64,000 nucleotides of DNA from Shinisaurus crocodilurus (GCA_021292165.1 CM037879.1:266285160-266349159), one strand, 5' to 3'; shown: positions 36,201 through 47,839, counted from the first letter of the stretch. Made by a program: numbers and translations. The notes: a model not told the origin generated them from the letters alone.

Positions 36201-36475
36201 GCCCAGCCCACACTGGTTCAGCTTGTCTGAGCTGTGGAAAGCTAAGCAGGGTCAGGCCTGGTTATTACTTTATTTATTTATTATATTTATACCCCACCTT
36301 TTTTTCCTCTTGCAAGGAACCCAAGGCAGCTTACATAATCCTCCTCCTCCTCTTCATTTTATGGAGACTCTCCCAGACTTGGATGGGAGACCCCTCCTCT
36401 AGTTTCCTGCATTGAGCAGGGGGTTGGACTCGATGGCCTTGTTAGGCCACTTCCAACTCTATGATCTATGCATCT
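36201..36475 (+). repeat. 5S rRNA-derived SINE split by a Sauria SINE fragment
   Basis: The SINE runs 36208-36270 (through CAGGCCTGGTTATTACTT) and resumes at 36377 with ACTTGGATGGGAGACCCC to its tail CTATGATCTATG. The break falls inside box C. ACTT is duplicated at both sides. Confidence 0.85.
36271..36376 (-). repeat. 5'-truncated Sauria SINE nested in 5S SINE
   Basis: TATTTATACCCCACCTTTTT end and CAAGGAACCCAAGGCAGCTT body on the plus strand, cut off after CTTCATTTTATGG. It lacks the tRNA-like head. Confidence 0.85.
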
Positions 36476-36489
36476 AGTGAATCCTGTGG

Positions 36490-37360
36490 ATGTCTACCAT
36501 GATGATGACACCCCACTGAGTTCAGCTGGATTTACTCCCAAGTAAAAAGTGCATAGAGTTGCAGCTTAAGTGGGACTTGCATCCAGGTAATCATAGATAG
36601 GATTGGATTGTTTGCGTGCTGTGCAGGCTACAGAGTTACTAACCTGGGTGCAAACACCTACATTCTTCTTCTTCTCCTTCTTCACAAGAACCATGCGAAG
36701 TAGGTTAGTCTGAGGAGTAGTGATTGGTCCAAGGTAATTCATTGAGGTGGCCTTCCGTTTTAGGGGGCCCTTGGCAATGCGTGCTCTGTGTGGATCCCCT
36801 ACTGCATCGGCAGTCCTCCCCCTGGCTGTGGGCTTACTTAACATCAGTGGCAGACAGCCTTTATGCACCATTTAAAAATCCCCACAGTGCCCCAAAGTGA
36901 CTGATGTAGTGTTGCTCTGGGCATTGTGGGAACTTAAAAATGTTGGCTCTTAGCTGCCTGGCCTAGTGGGTCCTGCCTGGGGTGCTAGGGCCCCAGCAGT
37001 TGCCTTAGGATGCCAAGTGCTGAGGAGACAAGACCCGAAGGTCAGCCAGTGACCTTCAGCTCTCCCCACTATAAATCCAAGACTACATCTCAGTGGCTTT
37101 GACACATTATACATGGTAGACTTTTATAATGGGATGGACAGATAGCAGGACAGACTTGCCCTACCTGTCAAGCGTAGGATATCATACAGTGATGTCAACA
37201 GGGCAGGACTTTGGGGCAGAAGGCTAGGGATCTCCTCAGCAGAATGAGCAGGAGGGCCTGCAATCTTAGAAGGGTTGGCTTACCACATTTTGAAGTAAGG
37301 GAAGTAATAGATCCAGGTATAGGATGCCAGACTGTTCTGGATGGGGTTGCAGTTCCCTTA
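36490..37360. other. MITE fragment and unassigned intronic sequence
   Basis: 36490-36570 carries an ACTTACT-family MITE arm (GGATTTACTCCCAAGTAAAA, then GCATAGAGTTGCAGC). The remainder is unassigned. Confidence 0.4.
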
Positions 37361-37900
37361 AAATATTAGGTTCATAACTTGGGAGTTCTCCTGGACCTAG
37401 CCTTACTATTAGCTGAACAGACATCAGCTGTGGCCAGGAGTGCTTTTGCTCAACTTTGGCTGGGCTGTATCTGTTCCTGGTACCATCTGGCCTGCACATG
37501 GTCCTACGAGGTCTGCTGTAGTGCACTCTACATGGGTCTGCCCCTGATAACCACTCCAGAAATTAAACTGATGCAGAATGCTACTGCTGTAATTTTGCTT
37601 GGGGAAATCCCAAAATGCTGGGATTATGTGACCCTTTTTAAAGATAATCTTTTTTAAAGATTACCCTTTAAGATACCGTAGATCCTATCCTTTAAGATCA
37701 GATGTTGTGCTGGTCTTGCTGTGCTGTTGCTATAAGAGGCACAGTTGGTTGCAACGTGCAAGTGGGCCTTCTAGGGTCAGTGCCCCGTGTGTGGAATTCC
37801 CTGCCCCAAGACATTAGATCATGTTCCTCTTTAGCTGTGTTTGGCCGGCAAGTCAAAACATTTTAAACATGCATTTGACTCTGCTGTTGCTTAATGATAT
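37360..37900 (+). repeat. L2-like LINE ORF2 C-terminal fragment
   Basis: The plus strand reads NLGVLLD-like (about 37375), then SALYMGLP...LMQNATAVILLGE (about 37525-37610), the L2-type LGV.LD and ALY.GLP..L..VQNAAA blocks, with many lesions. Confidence 0.6.
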
Positions 37901-37980
37901 TTATTGAGCACTTTGGTTCTTTGCGTTTTTTGTTTAGCTTGTTGTAAATGTGTTTTAAAAGCATCAGAGTCTCCTGCACC

Positions 37981-38006
37981 ACACACACACACACACACAC
38001 ACACAC
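37981..38006. repeat. (CA)n microsatellite
   Basis: Thirteen uninterrupted CA units. Confidence 0.95.
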
Positions 38007-38639
38007 GTAAATAAGTGTAATCCCAGCTGGAGGTTGAGAATCCCATGCAAATGCACATAGCTTTCTGATGGCCTCTGTCCAGAGTCTCCCATGTCCCTTT
38101 GATGCACCTGTGCCTCAGGTATTTGCATGCAAATGTCCCAAGCACTCTATTCATGATCAAAGAGCCACCCCTCCCCTGCTTAGCCCAGATGAAGTTCATC
38201 CTGATTGGCTAAAGACAGCTGGGCTACTGAAAGGAGGGGTGGGGGGGAATCTATACTACCTGCTGTGGCTTTTGGGTTTTGTTGTTGTCTGGACGCGAAG
38301 ATGCGCGGAGTAGGGCTTTTTGCTGAGGCAAGCCCTAAGAAGACCAACCCGCAGGCAAGGAGTAAGTGCCTGGGTATTTATATAGTAAGGGACTAGTTTG
38401 TGTTGTTTTGTAGCTCTATTTGTGTATACCAAAGTGTCTCCCTACTTTTCTCCCCTTCCCTCATTCCCCACCTTTTATTGTAATCTGTTTACCTTAAATA
38501 AACTCTCCTGGTTTTACCCCACACAGTGTGTGTGGTTCCTCTGTGGTTCAGTGCTAAATCCAGTGTATAGACTAAGAGCAAGGCCCTGAGAGAATCAGGT
38601 CAAGACGGCAGAGCTAAGGCTGGCAGTTTTGCACCTTTG

Positions 38640-38782
38640 ATCTCTCTGAAGAAAGGACCCGTTGGCAGTTCTTCACAGATTGGTTATTGTTTTTATGCTT
38701 TATATTCTGTATGCCACGTTGAGGGCTCCTTTTTGCATGGGGAAAAGCTGGTATACATTTCCTAAATAAATAAATAAATAAT
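38640..38782 (+). repeat. LINE 3' tail
   Basis: GCCACGTTGAGGGCTCCTTT, then ACATTTCCTAAATAAATAAA, typical of a LINE 3' end with an (AAAT)n tail. The family is not certain. Confidence 0.5.
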
Positions 38783-38895
38783 AACATACATTACTATCTA
38801 AAGAGCCCCCCGTGACTCTTAATTATGTAATTGCACCACTGGTATTATAGGTTATGACTGATAACTATGTATAGCATCAGCTACATTTACTTAGT

Positions 38896-39028
38896 GCGCA
38901 ATTGTATGCATGTTTAGACACAAAAAAAGTCCTATAACTTCCAGCATGCCCCAGTCAGACATGCTGGCTCAGGGATGCTGGGAGTTGTAGGACTTTCCTC
39001 CCCCTGTCTAAACATGCATAGGATTGCA
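38896..39028. mobile_element. Palindromic MITE, GTGCAATCC termini
   Basis: GCGCAATTGTATGCATGTTT to AAACATGCATAGGATTGCAC with the core CAGCATGCCCCAGTCAG / CTGGCTCAGGGATGCTG. TTA on both sides (before the left end and after the right end) fits a 3-bp duplication. Uninterrupted copy of the family at 33927 and 59610. Confidence 0.75.
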
Positions 39029-39324
39029 CCCTTATTGACATTTATGTACTTATTTATTCAGTTTATTATTCTACCTCTTCAGAGGAGGTGCATATATGAA
39101 TTTCTCAGGTGCTCATCTGTACCAGCTAAATCTGACTTGTAAATCTGTTGAGCTTCACATCAAGCACCTTCAGAGCATTCTCTGGACATATATCTAGATG
39201 ATGTGGGGGTGACATTTGCCTTAAATCAAAGCACTTTAATTTGTTGTTTTGGTAGGTCATTAGTCTTTCAAATGATGTGATAAAACCTTGAATGTAAAGG
39301 CTGTATTAAAACAGTTGTGATTTA

Positions 39325-41840
39325 AGATCATAAGAACATAAGATGAGCCATGCTGGATCAGAGCAAGGGTCCATCTAGTCCAGCATTCTGTTCACACAGT
39401 GTGCAACCAACTGCCCACGGGAAGCCCACAAGCAGGAGTGCAAAAGCACCCTCCCTCCCATGTTCCCCAGCAACTGGTGTACATAAGTATACTGCTTCTG
39501 ATACTGGAGGAAGCATGTAGCCATCAGGACTAGTGGCCATTAATAGCCTTCTCCTCCATGAATTTGAGAGCCAGTGTGGTGTAGTGGTTAGAGTGTTGGA
39601 CTGGGACTCAGGAGGATCCAGGTTCTAGTCCCCGCTCAGCCATGAAACTCACTGGGTGACTTTGGGCCAGTCACTGACACTCAGCCTAACCTACCTCACA
39701 GGGTTGTTGTGAGGATAAAATGGAGAGGAGGAGGAGGATTATGTAAGCTGCCTTGAGTTCCTTGCAGGAAAAAAAGCGGGGTATAAATATAATAAATAAA
39801 TAAATAATATAAATTTGTCCAATCCCCTTTTAAAGCTGTCCAAATTGGTGGCCATCACTACTGTGGAAGTGAATTCCATTGTTTAACTATGCGCTGTGTG
39901 AAGAAGTACTTCCTTTTATCTGTCCTGAATCTCCCACCAATCAGCTTCATGGGATGACCCCGGTTCCAGTATTATGAGAGAGGGAGAAAAATGTCTCCCT
40001 ATCCACTTTCTCCACACCATGCATAATTTTGTACACCTCTATCATGTCTCCCCTTACTCGCCTTTTTTCTAAGCAAAACAGTCCCAGCTGTTGTAACCTT
40101 TCATCATAGGGGAGCTGCTCCAGCCCCTTGATCATTTTAGTTGCCCTTTTTTGCACTTTTCCCAACTATATCCCCTTTAAGGTGACTAGAACTATACACA
40201 GTATTCTAAGTGCAGTCGCACTATAGATTTGTACAAGGGCAGTATGATCTTGGCAGTTTTACTTTCAGTTCCTTCCCTAATTATGCCTAACATGGAGTTT
40301 GCCTTTTTCACAACAGCTGCACACTAGGTTGACATTTTCATCGAGCTGTCCACCACAACACCAAGAACTTTTTCTTGGTCAGTCACTGTGTTAGCTCAGA
40401 TCCCATCAGATGATACGTGAAGTTGGGATTTTTTGCCCCAATGTGCATCACTTTACACTTGCTTTCATTGAACCATATTTGCCATTTTGATGCCCATTCT
40501 CCCGGTGTTGAGAGATCCTTTTGGAGCTCCTCACAATCCTTTTTTGTTTTAACCACCCTAAATAATTTGGTGTCATCAGCGAACTTCATCACTTTACTGC
40601 TCACTCCTAACTCCACATCATTTCTGAATAAATTGAAAAGCAGTGGTCCCAATACCAATCCTTTTCCCAATACCAAAACCATTGGTCCCTATGGGACCCC
40701 ACTGTTTACGTACATCCCTCCATTGTGAGAATTTACCATTTATTCCTACTCTCTGCTTTCTGTTCTTTAACCAGTTACTGATCCATAAAAGGACCTCTCC
40801 TCTTATTCCATGACTGCTAAGTTTGTTCAGAAATCTTTGGTGAGGGACTTTGTCAAAAGCCTTTTAGAAGTCCAAGTAAACAGTGTCTGCCAGATCACCC
40901 CTGTCCCCATGTTTATTGACACTCTCAAACAACTCTAAAAGGTTAGTGAGACAGGACTTACCTTTGTAGAAGCCATATTGATTCTTTTCTTTCTTTTTTT
41001 AAGCAGGGCTTGTCCTTCTATATGCTTACTAATTTTATCTTTAATAATGCTTTCAACCAATTTACCCAGAACAGATGTTAAGCTAAGTGGCCTGTAATTT
41101 CCCAGATCCCCCCTCCCCACGGTCCCTTTTTAAAAATTGGTGTTACATTAGCCATTCTCCAGTCCAGTTCTCTGGTACAGAAGCAGATCCTAGGGACATG
41201 TAATATATTTTTGTTAGAAGATTGGGAATTTCATCTTTGAATTCTTTAAGAAATCTAGGATGGACACCATCTGGGCCTGGTGATTTATTGACTTTCAATT
41301 TTTCAATAAGGTTGAGAACGTCATATTTTGTCACCACTATTTGCCTCAGTTCCTCAGACTCCCTTCCTGAAAACATCAGTTCAGGCACAGGTATCTGTCC
41401 TATATCTTCAGCAGCGAAGACAGATGGAAAGAATTCATTCAGCTTCTCTTCAGTCTCCTAATCCTCCTTTATTACTCCTTCAACTCCATTACCATCAAAT
41501 GGTCCAGCTACTTCCCTAGCTGGTTTCCTGCTTCTGATATATTTAAAGAATTCTTTATTTTTGTCCTTGATGTTGTTACCAATATGCTCCTCAAAATGCT
41601 TTTTTGCATCTCTTATTGTCTGCTTGCATCTCCTTTGTGCAAGCTTGTGCTCCCTTTTGTTTTCCTCATTTGGGCAAGACTTCCATTTTCTGAAGGAAGC
41701 CTTCTTTTCTCTAATAGCTTCTTTGACAGTGCTTGTTACCATGCTGGTGACCTCTTGTACTTGGTCCTACCTTTCCTAACCTGTTGTACATATTCTAGCT
41801 GTGCTTCTATTATTGTGGTTAGCTTCCCTTATTTCGAAAT
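39325..41840 (-). repeat. CR1-type LINE: RT domain to 3' end, broken, with nested Sauria SINE
   Basis: Longest LINE remnant here (about 2.3 kb without the SINE). On the minus strand, in order: a coiled linker region (KEAIREKKASFRKWKS, about 41730), VNKSPGPDGVHPRFLKE (the SPGPDG motif at 41266-41283), NYRPLSLTSVLGKLVESIIK (about 41100-41040), LGPLLFNLF and the catalytic FADD box at 40572-40583, then GLFCLEKRRVRGDMIEVYKI (about 40092) and a 3' UTR ending at 39325 in CTTATG repeats. Frameshifts and stops separate the blocks and the endonuclease part is absent, so it is dead. Confidence 0.9.
39567..39808 (+). repeat. Sauria SINE nested in CR1
   Basis: Full-length plus-strand copy, GAGCCAGTGTGGTGTAGTGG to an (AATA)n tail, flanked by ATGAATTTG (39558-39566) and ATAAATTTG (39809-39817), an 8-of-9 target duplication. 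CR1 3' text continues on both sides. Confidence 0.95.
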
Positions 41841-41974
41841 ACATTTATGTGGAAGTACCTTCTATCCAAATCAATAGGGCTTATTTCCATTAAAGGAGTA
41901 GGGATTTTGTTATCATAGTACAGAAAAGCTAGAAAGAAAGGGTACTTGTTTCTAATTTGTCAGTGATTAACTTG

Positions 41975-42240
41975 TAAATCAGAGCCTTCTCAATTGTGGT
42001 GACCACCCTCTGGAACTCTCTCTCAGCTAAGGCCTGCCTAAGGGAAAAGTGGCAGTTATCATTAGAAGAGTGATAGAGGTGGTTTGAAAGTGTTAACACT
42101 GCCCACATACAATTTTTTTCCTTTTCTTGGCAAGCTTTGGGCAGCGGGGGGGGAGGGAAGCTGTTCAAGCTTTATTATTTATTACATTTTTGAATCGCCC
42201 ATCTGTCTGGTCACCCGGCCACCCTGGGCGATGTAACATT
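41975..42240. repeat. L2-like LINE 3' fragments
   Basis: TTGTGGTGACCACCCTCTGG and, in minus orientation, TTATTACATTTTTGAATCGC...CCACCCTGGGCGATGT. The last resembles the GGGCGGTATAAAAATGTAAT end of L2 elements (compare 61137-61187). Confidence 0.45.
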
Positions 42241-42314
42241 TCAAGTAGCTGTGGCAGATACCTATTGGCTAGCTCCCATATAATCACCAACGCACTTCTC
42301 TCCCCATCAGTCCC

Positions 42315-42317
<3 letters not shown>

Positions 42318-42346
<29 letters not shown>
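42318..42346. repeat. (CA)n microsatellite
   Basis: Fourteen uninterrupted CA units. Confidence 0.95.
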
Positions 42347-42348
<2 letters not shown>

Positions 42349-42569
42349 CTGCCAGCAACTTCAGTTACCACCCCAGTAATGAATAGGAAGAGAAACAACT
42401 GTCCAAAGAAACCAAAATTAAATAATTGTATAATGAAGATGAAATAAACCACTTGCTGAAGAATTGTAATAACATAAGACCTCTGTGCCTAGACCTCTAG
42501 GCCCTAGAGGAAAACATCAAGAAGACCTTTTATTTTGCTTTTTGGAAGATTGCCATTGAAAATGTTCTA

Positions 42570-42700
42570 GCCTGAACATTGCTGGCTTCTACTATAATCA
42601 GATTATTATTATTTTTTTTTAAAGGATATATCTGCAATTTTTCTTTCAATAGATCCACAGCAGCCAGCTTATCTATTGCTTTGTGGAAATCTAATTTAAC
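42570..42700 (-). repeat. Possible reverse-transcriptase fragment
   Basis: The minus strand reads VKLDFHKAIDKLAAVDLLKE, reminiscent of the (V)DF.KAFD.V.H..L motif of LINE reverse transcriptases. Short and isolated. Confidence 0.3.
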
Positions 42701-43230
42701 CACAGAAACAAAAGGGGGAGGGGAGAAACAATCTAACAACAATGTGGCCCAAACTCTGCAAACCAGGTCAAATACAATAATTTTATAGAATTCTTTGTTT
42801 TTAGATAGTTGGAAGTACTGAGAAGCAAAGACATCATAGCAAGACACTTATTTCCTAGCAATTTTAGGAGACAGAAAATGGTGACTTCTTCTCCCACATT
42901 CACAGGAGTTTTCTGGGTGGTGAAAGGGCCATTACAGCTAGACCCTGGAAAGGATAATATTAGAGCCCTGAGTGGTATGCTGTGACAAGTTTGCAAGGCA
43001 CTATAAGGATAAAGTCACTCATATTTGTTCTGACCATGACACCATCACCGATACAGTTCCTGTGGAGGTATCCCGAGCACCATCTAGCCTGATTATATGG
43101 GATTCTATGAGAATGTGGACAAAGTGCTTGGAGAGCTGGTTTGGAATTTGTTGACAGCTGCAATGATACTTATTGTCACAAAGTGGAGGAGTAGTGAGGT
43201 TCCATTTGTATAAATGTGGTTGTCTAAAGT

Positions 43231-44030
43231 CAGGGCCCCCCAATGCAGTGCCCATGGCTGCCATGGCACCCACCCACAGGCACCTCCAATGGCACCCATG
43301 AAGGGGTCCCCAACGTGGTGCCTGAGGGCACCCAAAAATTTTAATTTTATTTTTAAAAAAATCTTGTCCATTTTTTAAAAACACATGTACATGGATTTGT
43401 ATGAAATGCATACAACTTTCTAACAATTATACATAGACTTCAACAAAAGCGGATCAAATATCCAAATAAGTATCCATTTGAAATTGCCATCTATATGCCT
43501 CCAGTTCATAATTCAGAAGTGTTGTAAGGTCCTCAGTCCACCACATTACAGGAGTGTTTATCCTTCCAATGCTGTAATATCAGTCTTTTAGCTGACAAAA
43601 GGGCACAGAGAATCCATTTCCCCTTCCATTTGTTAATTTCCATGAAGCACGTAAATAATTTAAAAGGGGATGTACATCAGTGAATATTAAAGACTGTTCC
43701 AGTACAAAATTTATCTGTGTAATAACATCCCCACAAAGAGAAGCAACTACTGGACATTGCCAAAACTTATGTTTAAAAGAAGCACTAGCTGTATTGCACT
43801 GCCAGCAACAATTAGCTGAATTAGACAATCCCTTACTAAAGAGACATTGTGGTGTCCAATAGATATGAAACAAAAGTTTTTGCAGAACAAGACGCAGCCT
43901 ACGATCCATAGCTGTGACAGGTAGATGCCAAAGCAGCGATCCACTGATTAGGCATTTTGTGGTGGTGCCCACATCAGTTTCTCAAATTCCCAAATGTGTC
44001 CACGAGTCCAAAAATGTTGGGGATCCCTGG
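43231..44030. repeat. hAT-like element interrupted by an L1 3' end
   Basis: CAGGGCCCCCCAATGCAGTG at the left and TGTTGGGGATCCCTGG at the right. Flanks TCTAAAGT and TCTACAAT match at 6 of 8. A minus-strand L1 fragment fills 43335-43985. Confidence 0.6.
43335..43985 (-). repeat. L1-type LINE ORF2 C-terminus and 3' UTR
   Basis: The minus strand encodes the cysteine-rich C-terminal segment of L1 ORF2: SKGLSNSANCCWQCNTAS (about 43836-43780), then KHKFWQCPVVASLC and further downstream text; the frame ends near 43580. A 3' UTR follows with an A-rich end at 43335-43370 (read as T-rich on the plus strand). The only L1 recognised in this window. Confidence 0.7.
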
Positions 44031-44379
44031 TCTACAATATGGTATATGCTGAAATGTCAAAGATGACTGAATACATTCAATTTAGAGGGGGAAAAGGAAA
44101 CTGGCAGAAACTTTCGGTGAGAGCTGGTGTCCATTTTTTTATTTTCATGGAGAAGAGAGATAATTTATATATTGATAGATATCATGCATTTAATTTGGTG
44201 TGATAGGCTATGTAGAGATATACAATTTATACAGGTAGAGGGATTTGTTATATTTTCTGTGATAACTATGTGATAACTATGATTGTGTATTTTATGATGG
44301 TTTTTACTTGTGATTTAATGGTTATGTGTCCTATTTATGATATCTTGATAGTTATTTATTTATGGACTATTTATATATA

Positions 44380-44553
44380 CCGTATTTTTCCGTCTATAAG
44401 ACGCCCCCATGTATAAGACGCCCCCCCCCCCACTAGGCAGTTTCGCAACCGCACGGTTCTCTTCTCGGCTTACTTCCGTGTATAAGACGACCCTCAATTT
44501 TTAGTCTAATTATTTTAGGAAAAAGTATAGTCTTATACATGGAAAAATACTGT
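44380..44553. mobile_element. Tc1/mariner-like MITE with TA duplication
   Basis: CCGTATTTTTCCGTCTATAA to ATGGAAAAATACTG between TA dinucleotides, with GTCTATAAGACG/CTTATACATGG arms and a CG-rich interior. A widespread vertebrate MITE type, non-coding. Confidence 0.85.
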
Positions 44554-44866
44554 ACATATATATCATATCATTTAAGCTATTTATTCTATCTACATGATCT
44601 ATGCAATTTATGTGACTTAAGATTTTAATGCTTTTTTTACATTCTATTTGCAACTGGTTATTAATGCTATTCTATTTAATTTATTTCTACCATCTAAATA
44701 ATGTTTGTATCATATGTACGATTTATACTAATGACTTCTATATGATACTGGTGGTTATAATTTTTATGAAATGTTTTGGATTCAGTACAGTAGTTATGAT
44801 ATCACATTGCTTTGGGTGATGTGATTACATGTTTGATAATGTGGGCATGCAATGTTTGTTTATTTT

Positions 44867-45039
44867 CATAGATTTCATAGATCATAGAGTTGGAAGGAGC
44901 CTACAAGGCTATCGAGTCCAACCCGCTGCTCAATGCAGGAAACTAGAGGAGGGGTCTCCCATCCAAGTAATAACCAGGCTTGACCCTGCTTAACTTTCCA
45001 CACTCAGACAAGCTGAGCCAGCATAAGCCACAGGCCTGG
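44867..45039 (-). repeat. 5S rRNA-derived SINE with CR1-like tail
   Basis: Full-length minus-strand copy with two tail repeat units (TTTCATAGATCATAGAG) and intact box C inverse GGTCTCCCATCCAAGTAATA. Confidence 0.83.
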
Positions 45040-45654
45040 CTATGGTGTATGATTTACAGATATGTATCATGCTTGGAAAGGTTCGGCTGACCACCCATAG
45101 GCTTGATCCATGCCCATCTTGGCTACTTACATTGAGCTGCAGGGGGTTGACTGGGTGGGTCCAAGAAAGGAAGTGCTCCTGGCCACCTGGAAAGAGGTGA
45201 TGGTGAGACACTCCTTAAGAAACCCTCACTGGACCCTGAAGATGGTAACAACTATTGCCGAATCACAAATATCTCCTTTTTGGGCAAGCTACCTGAGAAA
45301 GTGGTGCTGGTTCAACTCCAGGCATTATCTGGACCCATTTTAATTTGGCTTCATCTGCAGTCTTCCCCCTGGCCCTCCTAAATCAGCTGCCCCCTTGTTG
45401 TGTTGGTTGCCCAGCTGCTGCTTGGGGTTTGGGGGTCTGGCCATCTTGTAAACTATTCTTATCTAGCTAGAGTGTGACCATGCCCCATGCCGTCTCCCTC
45501 CTTCTGACTGTATTTGCATCTTGGTTCATACGTGCCTTGTGCCACCAGTGGACGTTTCTTTTGATGCTGCTATCTGCTCTGTATTTCTTATGTGTTTCCT
45601 TGCCACCTGCAAGTCTTCCATGGTATCTCTGCCTATGCTTCTATGCAATATGAC
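45040..45654. other. Unassigned intronic sequence
   Basis: No gene and no named repeat. A weak similarity to a LINE coding strand near 45110-45345 was not pursued. Confidence 0.35.
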
Positions 45655-45836
45655 AATTGACAATGGAACCAATTACCTAGGGAGGTAGTGGGCTCTCCCA
45701 CACTGGAGGAATTCAGGATGCAGCTGAACAGCCATCTGTCAGGGATGCTTTAACTTGGATTCCTGCATTGAGCAGGGGGTTGGACTCGATGGCCTTATAG
45801 ACCCCTTCCAACTCTACTATTCTATGATTCTGTGAA
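45655..45836 (+). repeat. CR1 LINE 3' end
   Basis: Plus-strand TGGAACCAATTACCTAGGGA, CATCTGTCAGGGATGCTTTA and GGTTGGACTCGATGGCCTTA, ending CTATTCTATGATTCTGTG. This is the same 3' sequence that tails the 5S SINE. Confidence 0.85.
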
Positions 45837-45999
45837 GGCTTCCCTCCTTGGGTTTGATCCAGAAAATTCTGCTTCTGCTCTGCCTAGTCCCTGATGCCCT
45901 TAAAAAAAAAAAAGATAATATGAATTGGCTTAATGCTGATCAGATTTTGGGGCCATGACTGTAGCACCCTGTTTAATGTCAATCCATTCAATCTTGCTT

Positions 46000-46075
46000 T
46001 TTCAGCCCAGTCCTAAAACCGTTTATTCAGAAGGAACTGTCCTTAATTTCACTGGGACTTGCTTCTAAGTAAATG
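46000..46075. repeat. ACTTACT-family MITE fragment
   Basis: TTCACTGGGACTTGCTTCTA with AGTAAATGTAGCC and a preceding TTATTCAGAAGG arm. Confidence 0.55.
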
Positions 46076-46369
46076 TAGCCATTGAGTACTATTTTTCTAA
46101 CTTGTGTTGTATCTCCTCTATAGTCCTTTTTCTATATTCTTCTAAATCCACTTCAAAAGTTAGCTATGGGCCAAGGATCAATAAAATGCCTAGGCTGTAC
46201 TTTCCTGCTAATTAGTTCCTGTTCTGACAACTCAGGTATGGATATAGAAAGTGCTTTGTCACTGAAGTGGTCTTCTGTAGATGGATGTTTGTTTCAAATA
46301 TTTCTATGCCGCCCTTCAGCACTATCTCCCAGGTGGCTTACAACAAGACAGCAATAAGGAAATAAATAA

Positions 46370-46566
46370 GGGAGGGGCCATAGCTCAGTAGTAGAGCACA
46401 TGCTTTGCATGCAGAAGGTCCCAAGTTCACTCCCTGGCAGCTCCAGGTAGGGCAGGAGAAAATCCTGCCTGAAAACATGAAGAGTCGCTGCCAGTCAGTG
46501 TGAACAATACTAGGCCGAATGGACCAATGGTCTGACTCAGTATAGAGTAGCTTCCTATGTTCCTGA
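46370..46566 (+). repeat. tRNA-Ala-like SINE, best copy
   Basis: Head GGGGCCATAGCTCAGTAGTAG (A box) with the anticodon-loop region CATGCTTTGCATGC (TGC at the anticodon position, as in tRNA-Ala) and CAAGTTCACTCCC (B box). Body CCTGCCTGAAAACATG and tail ACCAATGGTCTGACTCAGTA...CTTCCTATGTTCCT. About 197 bp. Not a functional tRNA gene because the acceptor stem does not close. Confidence 0.85.
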
Positions 46567-46569
46567 GGC

Positions 46570-46940
46570 GGCAGCAGCAGCGGCTAAACTGTGCTATAAC
46601 ATTGAGCAGAGTGGGTAAAACACAGTAGAGCCACGGTTTTACCTAATGCCAAAATGATATCAAAGTTGGGGCCAGGCATGTCTCCCTGGTTAGAGCATTC
46701 CACAGATGGGGCACCATGACCAAGAAGGCCTTCTCCCAATTTCAGGTGTGTGTGCGGTGGGGACATGGAGGAGAACCCCCAAAGATGATAACAGAGTTCA
46801 GGCAGGCCTGTGTGGCAGAAAGTGGCCTTTCAGTTACCTATGTCCCAAGCTATTTAGGGGGTTATAGGTAATCACCAGCACTTTAGATTGTGCCCAGAAA
46901 TTGACCAGAGGTCACCTCAGCTCTCTAAGACCTGTCAAGT
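46570..46940 (+). repeat. L2-like LINE 3' fragment
   Basis: TAGAGCATTCCACAGATGGG, CCAAGAAGGCCTTCTCCC and CCCAAGCTATTTAGGGGGTT follow the order of an L2-associated repeat common in squamates (compare 8560-8700 in inverse). Confidence 0.45.
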
Positions 46941-47094
46941 TCTAGAATGAGCATAGCTCAGATTATCTAAACCAGAGATGGGGAATCTCTTTGAATCCCT
47001 GGAAAGGACAGGGACCTGTGCTGCTGTCAGTATTGGCCCCAGGCTTGGGTTGGATAGCACAAACTGGTTGTGATGCCATGCCTGGGATGTTTCT

Positions 47095-47215
47095 TTATGG
47101 CAGGGATGGGGGAACCAGCAACTGTCCAGCTGTTGTTGGACTCCAACTCCCATCAGCCCCACCCAGCATGGCCCATGGTCAGGGATGATGGGTGTGTTGG
47201 AGGGTATGGAAAGGA
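47095..47215. repeat. hAT-like palindromic MITE
   Basis: GGCAGGGATGGGGGAACCAG with core CTCCAACTCCCATCAGCCCC and a partial right arm. Confidence 0.6.
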
Positions 47216-47389
47216 GTCGGTCCTATACTGGTTAGGATGAAGCAGAATTTTCCCTCTTGCCAATTGCCAAAGACCACATGAATTCACTGATTCTCCATCA
47301 TCTGAGACACCAATGGGTCCACCAAGAAAAATACACCAAAAGGAGTGTAGCTTACTCCAAGACAGACTATGGCCTCTTTAAGAGAACTA

Positions 47390-47393
<4 letters not shown>

Positions 47394-47422
<29 letters not shown>
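47394..47422. repeat. (CT)n microsatellite
   Basis: Thirteen or more CT units. Confidence 0.93.
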
Positions 47423-47426
<4 letters not shown>

Positions 47427-47839
47427 AATCTTTAGGGCCTGCTTCACTGTATCCCTCTGCCTTGAAAGTTGTTGAAAACAAAGTTGGGGCTGTCCAGGGT
47501 CTTGAAAATATTGCATCTACTGTACATGACTTTCTGCCTTGCCTCTTGTTGTCCTTGTCAAACTTCCACCAGCAGCGAGCGTTGGCTTAAGGCACTACTG
47601 CTTGTTTCTTCCCTGTTTGACACTGCTGGTTGTGATCCTTGCCTCATGGGACTCGACACAGCAGCTTTGGAATGTATTCACATACACTGTGAGAACAATC
47701 ACATCATGGGAAAGGCTGCAACTTAGTGGGGGAGCACATACTTTGCGTACAGAAACTCCCAATGTCTGTCCCTGGGATCTCCAAGTGGGGCATGGAATGA
47801 GCCCTGCCTGAAAACATGGAGAGTTCTGTTGGTGTAGGC

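Noticed and set aside
37981..38006. CRISPR-like or satellite array at CA/CT/ATT runs
   Set aside because: These are simple microsatellites with no spacer structure.
44867..45039. Functional 5S rRNA gene
   Set aside because: Only the internal promoter part of 5S is kept, the 5' part is altered and the 3' part is CR1-like; many dispersed copies show it is a SINE.
46371..46445. Functional tRNA-Ala gene
   Set aside because: A and B boxes and a TGC anticodon position are present, but the acceptor stem does not pair and the sequence continues into a SINE body and tail repeated elsewhere.
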